From assembly GCA_029204225.1 (NCBI GenBank), contig CM055101.1, forward strand, positions 41,442,927 to 41,506,926: a DNA stretch of 64,000 bases. Direction: 5' to 3'. A program made the translations under genes and the position numbers. How positions within the stretch are numbered: position 1 is the stretch's first letter; the number at the start of each line of letters is the position of its first letter. The notes under the pieces are model-generated. The model saw only the letters and a list, made by a program, of their open reading frames with translations. It had not been told where the DNA came from and ran no database searches. Below, piece by piece: positions 61,004-64,000 of this stretch. This stretch comes from Diphasiastrum complanatum (Eukaryota > Streptophyta > Lycopodiopsida > Lycopodiales > Lycopodiaceae).

Positions 61004-61560
61004 TTGCAATCTATAGTGCTCACAACCATGATTTCATTAGAACATCAAAAGAAGGATGATTCTTTCAATGGTGATTTTGCTTTTGTCACTAACAATCTCA
61101 TTTATAATCAAAATGAGATTTCTACCACTTCTCGACTTGCTTGTTTTTCAGCAGAAAACAGCACTACTTCAGCTTTGCAGGTTGTTATTTTTTCTTCCAT
61201 TGATTGGGTGATTGATAGCGGAGCTACACGCCATATGACTCACCATAGAGACGTCTTCACAAAGCTTATGAAAATCAAAGATGGAAGCAAGGTTCAAGGT
61301 GTTGACAACACCTCCTATCCAATTGAAGGCATTGGATCTATACCACTCATTCTTCCCAATGGAGAAGAAAAGTACATTCGAAATGTATTTTATGTTCCTA
61401 AGATTAAGAAAAATCTCATTTCGGTCTCTACAATCATGAATCAAGGATTGATTGTAGAATTTAAAGAAGACAAATGTCTTATAAAAGACCCAAAGAGATC
61501 ACTTTTAATTGTTGCTTCGGGAGCATTGCGAGGTCTTGTTGCTACTATTAGCTGAATTTC
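61004..61560 (+). pseudogene. Displaced Copia protease segment (60 kb element)
   Basis: Frame with SSIDWVIDSGATRHMTHHRD (protease D-S-G), then GVDNTSYPIEGIGSIPLILP and YVPKIKKNLISVSTIMNQGL, stopping at 61555. It precedes gag instead of following it. The last 230 bp (61296-61527) are duplicated at 62058-62289. Relative to the second copy, a stretch of about 50 bp is missing right after 61527. Confidence 0.9.
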
Positions 61561-61564
61561 AGAA

Positions 61565-62057
61565 ATGGCTAAAGAATTTGAATCTATAGGTTCTTTGTTC
61601 AATGAAGATAGGTTGGATGGAACTAATTTCTCCTTATGGTGCTATATGATCAAAAACCTCCTTATTGCTAAAGGTTTGTTTGAAGTTGTAAGTGGTGATG
61701 AAGAGAGGCCACCTAGTTTGGCACCTACTACACCGTCAAGAGCTACTTCTTCAACATATGTGGAGGTGTCTTCCGAAGAACAAAAGAAGTGGGATCGACG
61801 TGACGCACAAGCACATTCGGTCATAGCGCTATCTGTGAAGAGATAATCCTACCTCACATTCGATCATGCAAGACTTCCAAGAGTGCTTGGAAAGTACTCG
61901 CCAAGATGTTTCAAGTGAAGAATACGGCGAAAGTGCTTTTTCTACGTAATCAACTCTCAGCATTGAAGATGCAAGAGGGCGATACACTTTCAAATCACTT
62001 AATGAAGATCAAGGATCTTCGTGAAGAGCTTCTAGGCATTGACGAAATTGTCGAGAA
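61565..62057 (+). pseudogene. Copia gag (60 kb element)
   Basis: MAKEFESIGSLFNEDRLDGT and NFSLWCYMIKNLLIAKGLFE give the N-terminus (W-x-x-x-I/M motif). A frameshift near 61845 leads to ILPHIRSCKTSKSAWKVLAK, MFQVKNTAKVLFLRNQLSAL and MQEGDTLSNHLMKIKDLREE. It then joins directly to protease-distal sequence at KGVDNTSYP. The usual zinc knuckle and the protease active site are therefore missing between gag and the rest of pol. Confidence 0.88.
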
Positions 62058-64000
62058 AGGTGTTGACAACACCTCCTATCCAATTGAAGGCATTGGATCT
62101 ATACCACTCATTCTTCCCAATGGAGAAGAAAAGTACATTCGAAATGTACTTTATGTTCCTAAGATTAAGAAAAATCTCATTTCGGTCTCTACAATCATGA
62201 ATTAAGGATTGATTGTAGAATCTAAAGAAGACAAATGTCTTATAAAAGACCCAAAGAGATCACTTTTAATTGTTGTTTCGGGAACATTGCGAGGAGGTTT
62301 GTTTTTGTTGGATATTTATGAACCTAAAGCTTTGACATCCTTTGGTCTTGTTGCTACTAATTCACATGCATTGGAGTTGGCTAAACTATGGCATGCGAGG
62401 TACGGGCACCTCAATTTTGGAAGTTTGAACATGTTGAAGAAATTCAACATGGTGGAAGGCATTCCAAGTATGGAGCATCCCGAAGGACATGTATGCAAAG
62501 GATGCATACTTGGTAAGTTTCAACGGAAGCCTTCTCCTATTGATGGGACTATCAAAGTTGGTGATAAGTTTGCCTTAATTCATAGTGATGTATGTGGTCC
62601 AACGAGGACCGAATCCATTGGTAAATGCAAGTACTTCGTTACTTTTATTGATGATTTTTCAAAGTTTACATGGATCTTTCCTATGAAGGCAAAATCTGAA
62701 GTTTTTCAACGCTTCAAAGATTTTCTAGCTATGATAGAAAATCAATTTGGGCATACTTTGAAGATACTACGTACCGACCGAGGAGGGGAATACATTAAAA
62801 GTACGTTTGGCACGTTTCTTCAAAGCAAAGGCATTCTACATCAAATGACTACACCTTACACACCGCAACAAAATGGTGTTGCCGAGAGGAAAAATCGCAC
62901 AATCATGGAGATGGCTCGTTGCATGCTTAAGGCAAAGGGCGTTCCCCACAAGTTTTGGGCTGAAGCGGTTATTACGGCGGCATACATCAGTAATCGGTGT
63001 CCGACTAAAGCCTTGAAGATTTTGACTCCTTATAAAGTTTGGTATGATTTGGTATCACCATCTAATGTTGAAGAGGAGGGACTGCCATCATCCTCTAATG
63101 GACAGCCCACTGGTTCTTCAAGCGAACAACTCATAATTCTTCAAGAGGAGCAGATTTATGAAGAGGAGCGGCCTGTTGAAAACTTTGGACAACATAGGCC
63201 AAATTCAAAGCACTTTGGACAGCAAAGTGTTGATAGTTCATATCACTTTGGACAGCAAAGCGTTGATCAAAGTAAGGCTGTTGGACAGCCTCAAACAGTC
63301 CCTAAATGGCTGTTGCAGACTTTGCAGGACAGCAAAGTGAACCGGTTCTATGAAGGGAAGACTCGTGCCTCATCTAAATCAGTAGAATTTGCTGATTTTT
63401 CTGATTTTGCTCTTACATCTATTGAGGATAGTGCAATGGAACCTGTTTTTTATGAGCAGGCCAGAGGAGTAAAATGTTGGGAGGACGCGATGAAAGAGGA
63501 GTATGTCTCACTCATAAAGAACGAAACATGGGTTCTTGTTGATCTTCCACATGGAAAGAAAGCAATTGGCTGTAAATGGGTTTATAAGATCAAGTACAAG
63601 TCCAATGGTACTGTTGAAAGGTACAAGATAAAAATTGTTGCCAAAGGTTATGCGCAAAAGGAGGGCATTGATTATGAGGAAACTTTTGCACCTACCGCAC
63701 GAATAACTACCGTAAGGATAGTCACTACTTTGGCTGCCCATCATGGTTTGCGTATGCACCAACTTGACATAAAGACAGCCTTCCTCAATGGTGATCTTAA
63801 TGAGGAAGTTTACCTTCAGCAACCTGCTGGTTTTTTGGTTGCAGGTCAAGAAGACAAAGTGTGTCTTCTCAAAAAGGCTCTCTATGGACTAAAACAAGCC
63901 CCAAGGATGTGGTATCAGAAGATACACACATACTTTTGTGATCGTGGGTTTTCTAACAGTCCTAGTGAATCTACGCTTTATGTCATGCATACATATGAGT
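62058..64000 (+). pseudogene. Copia pol: protease end, integrase and RT start (60 kb element)
   Basis: Starts in the duplicated GVDNTSYPIEG segment. There is one stop at 62203 (TAA, where the duplicate has CAA for Gln). From 62206 the frame stays open to the window edge (about 598 codons). Pre-integrase HHCC: LWHARYGHLNFGS ... CKGCILGKFQRKPS. Integrase core: HSDVCGPTR (first Asp), RTDRGGEYIKSTF (second Asp), TPYTPQQNGVAERKNRT (Glu), PHKFWAEAVITAAYISNRCP. After KVWYDL the integrase C-terminus is deleted. A Gln/Ser linker with a repeated HFGQQSVD unit follows. The RT then begins (KCWEDAMKEEYVSLIKNETW, GCKWVYKIKYKSNG, HQLDIKTAFLNGDLNEEVYL, LYGLKQAPRMWYQK). The end lies beyond 64000. Confidence 0.93.

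Overview
The window looks like retrotransposon-rich intergenic DNA from the nuclear genome of a land plant. Plant-type Ty1/copia elements carry the TGGTATCAGAGC primer-binding site, and Ty3/gypsy elements include a chromodomain-bearing chromovirus. There is also a type I (M-gamma-like) MADS-box gene, a broken ABI3/VP1-type B3 regulator with ABI3-like intron positions, and a fragment of a RING1-like E3 ligase gene. Seven GA/CT microsatellite tracts, five of them over about 90 bp, are prominent. A large-genome vascular plant (fern or gymnosperm) fits best; this is inference and I cannot name a species.

Layout. 1-13.9 kb: three copies of one LTR family (called D here; two in + orientation, one in -), an unrecognised coiled-coil reading frame, two minus-strand Copia remnants abutting at about 8.08 kb, and a degenerate gag-like internal region. 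14-18 kb: the MADS-box gene (15882-17102), the only apparently intact host gene. 18.7-25 kb: two copies of an unassigned transposon-type ORF, a minus-strand Ty3/gypsy gag-protease-integrase remnant, an LTR of a second family (called C) with an embedded CT array, and a gag/protease fragment. 25-28.3 kb: a Copia reverse transcriptase whose middle is inverted in place, then a plus-strand Copia gag-protease-integrase. 28.7-35.5 kb: a Copia RT/RNase H gene split by a 5954-bp LTR element with a CATGC target-site duplication; that element has no gag or pol but carries unrelated cargo. 35.6-37.9 kb: a Ty3/gypsy LTR, primer-binding site and gag. 38-42.6 kb: the ABI3/VP1-like locus, frameshifted and missing the second half of its DNA-binding domain. 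43-46 kb: a foldback hairpin and the E3-ligase fragment. 46.2-52.2 kb: a plus-strand Copia element with LTRs at both ends, interrupted by a minus-strand deletion-derivative Copia that keeps a 416-codon RT-RNase H frame. 52-57.5 kb: mostly unexplained DNA with a GC-rich hairpin and microsatellites. 56.6-60.2 kb: a minus-strand chromovirus, interrupted at 60170 by a young-looking Copia element that runs off the window edge, with an open frame from 62206 to 64000.

There is no operon-like or cooperative gene system. The relationships are those of nested insertions, which give a relative age order. The most informative items are the nested 5954-bp cargo-carrying element, the in-place RT inversion, the truncated ABI3-like gene, the rearranged Copia at 60-64 kb, and the CT array built into an LTR family. 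All domain assignments come from reading translations by eye; no database search was run.
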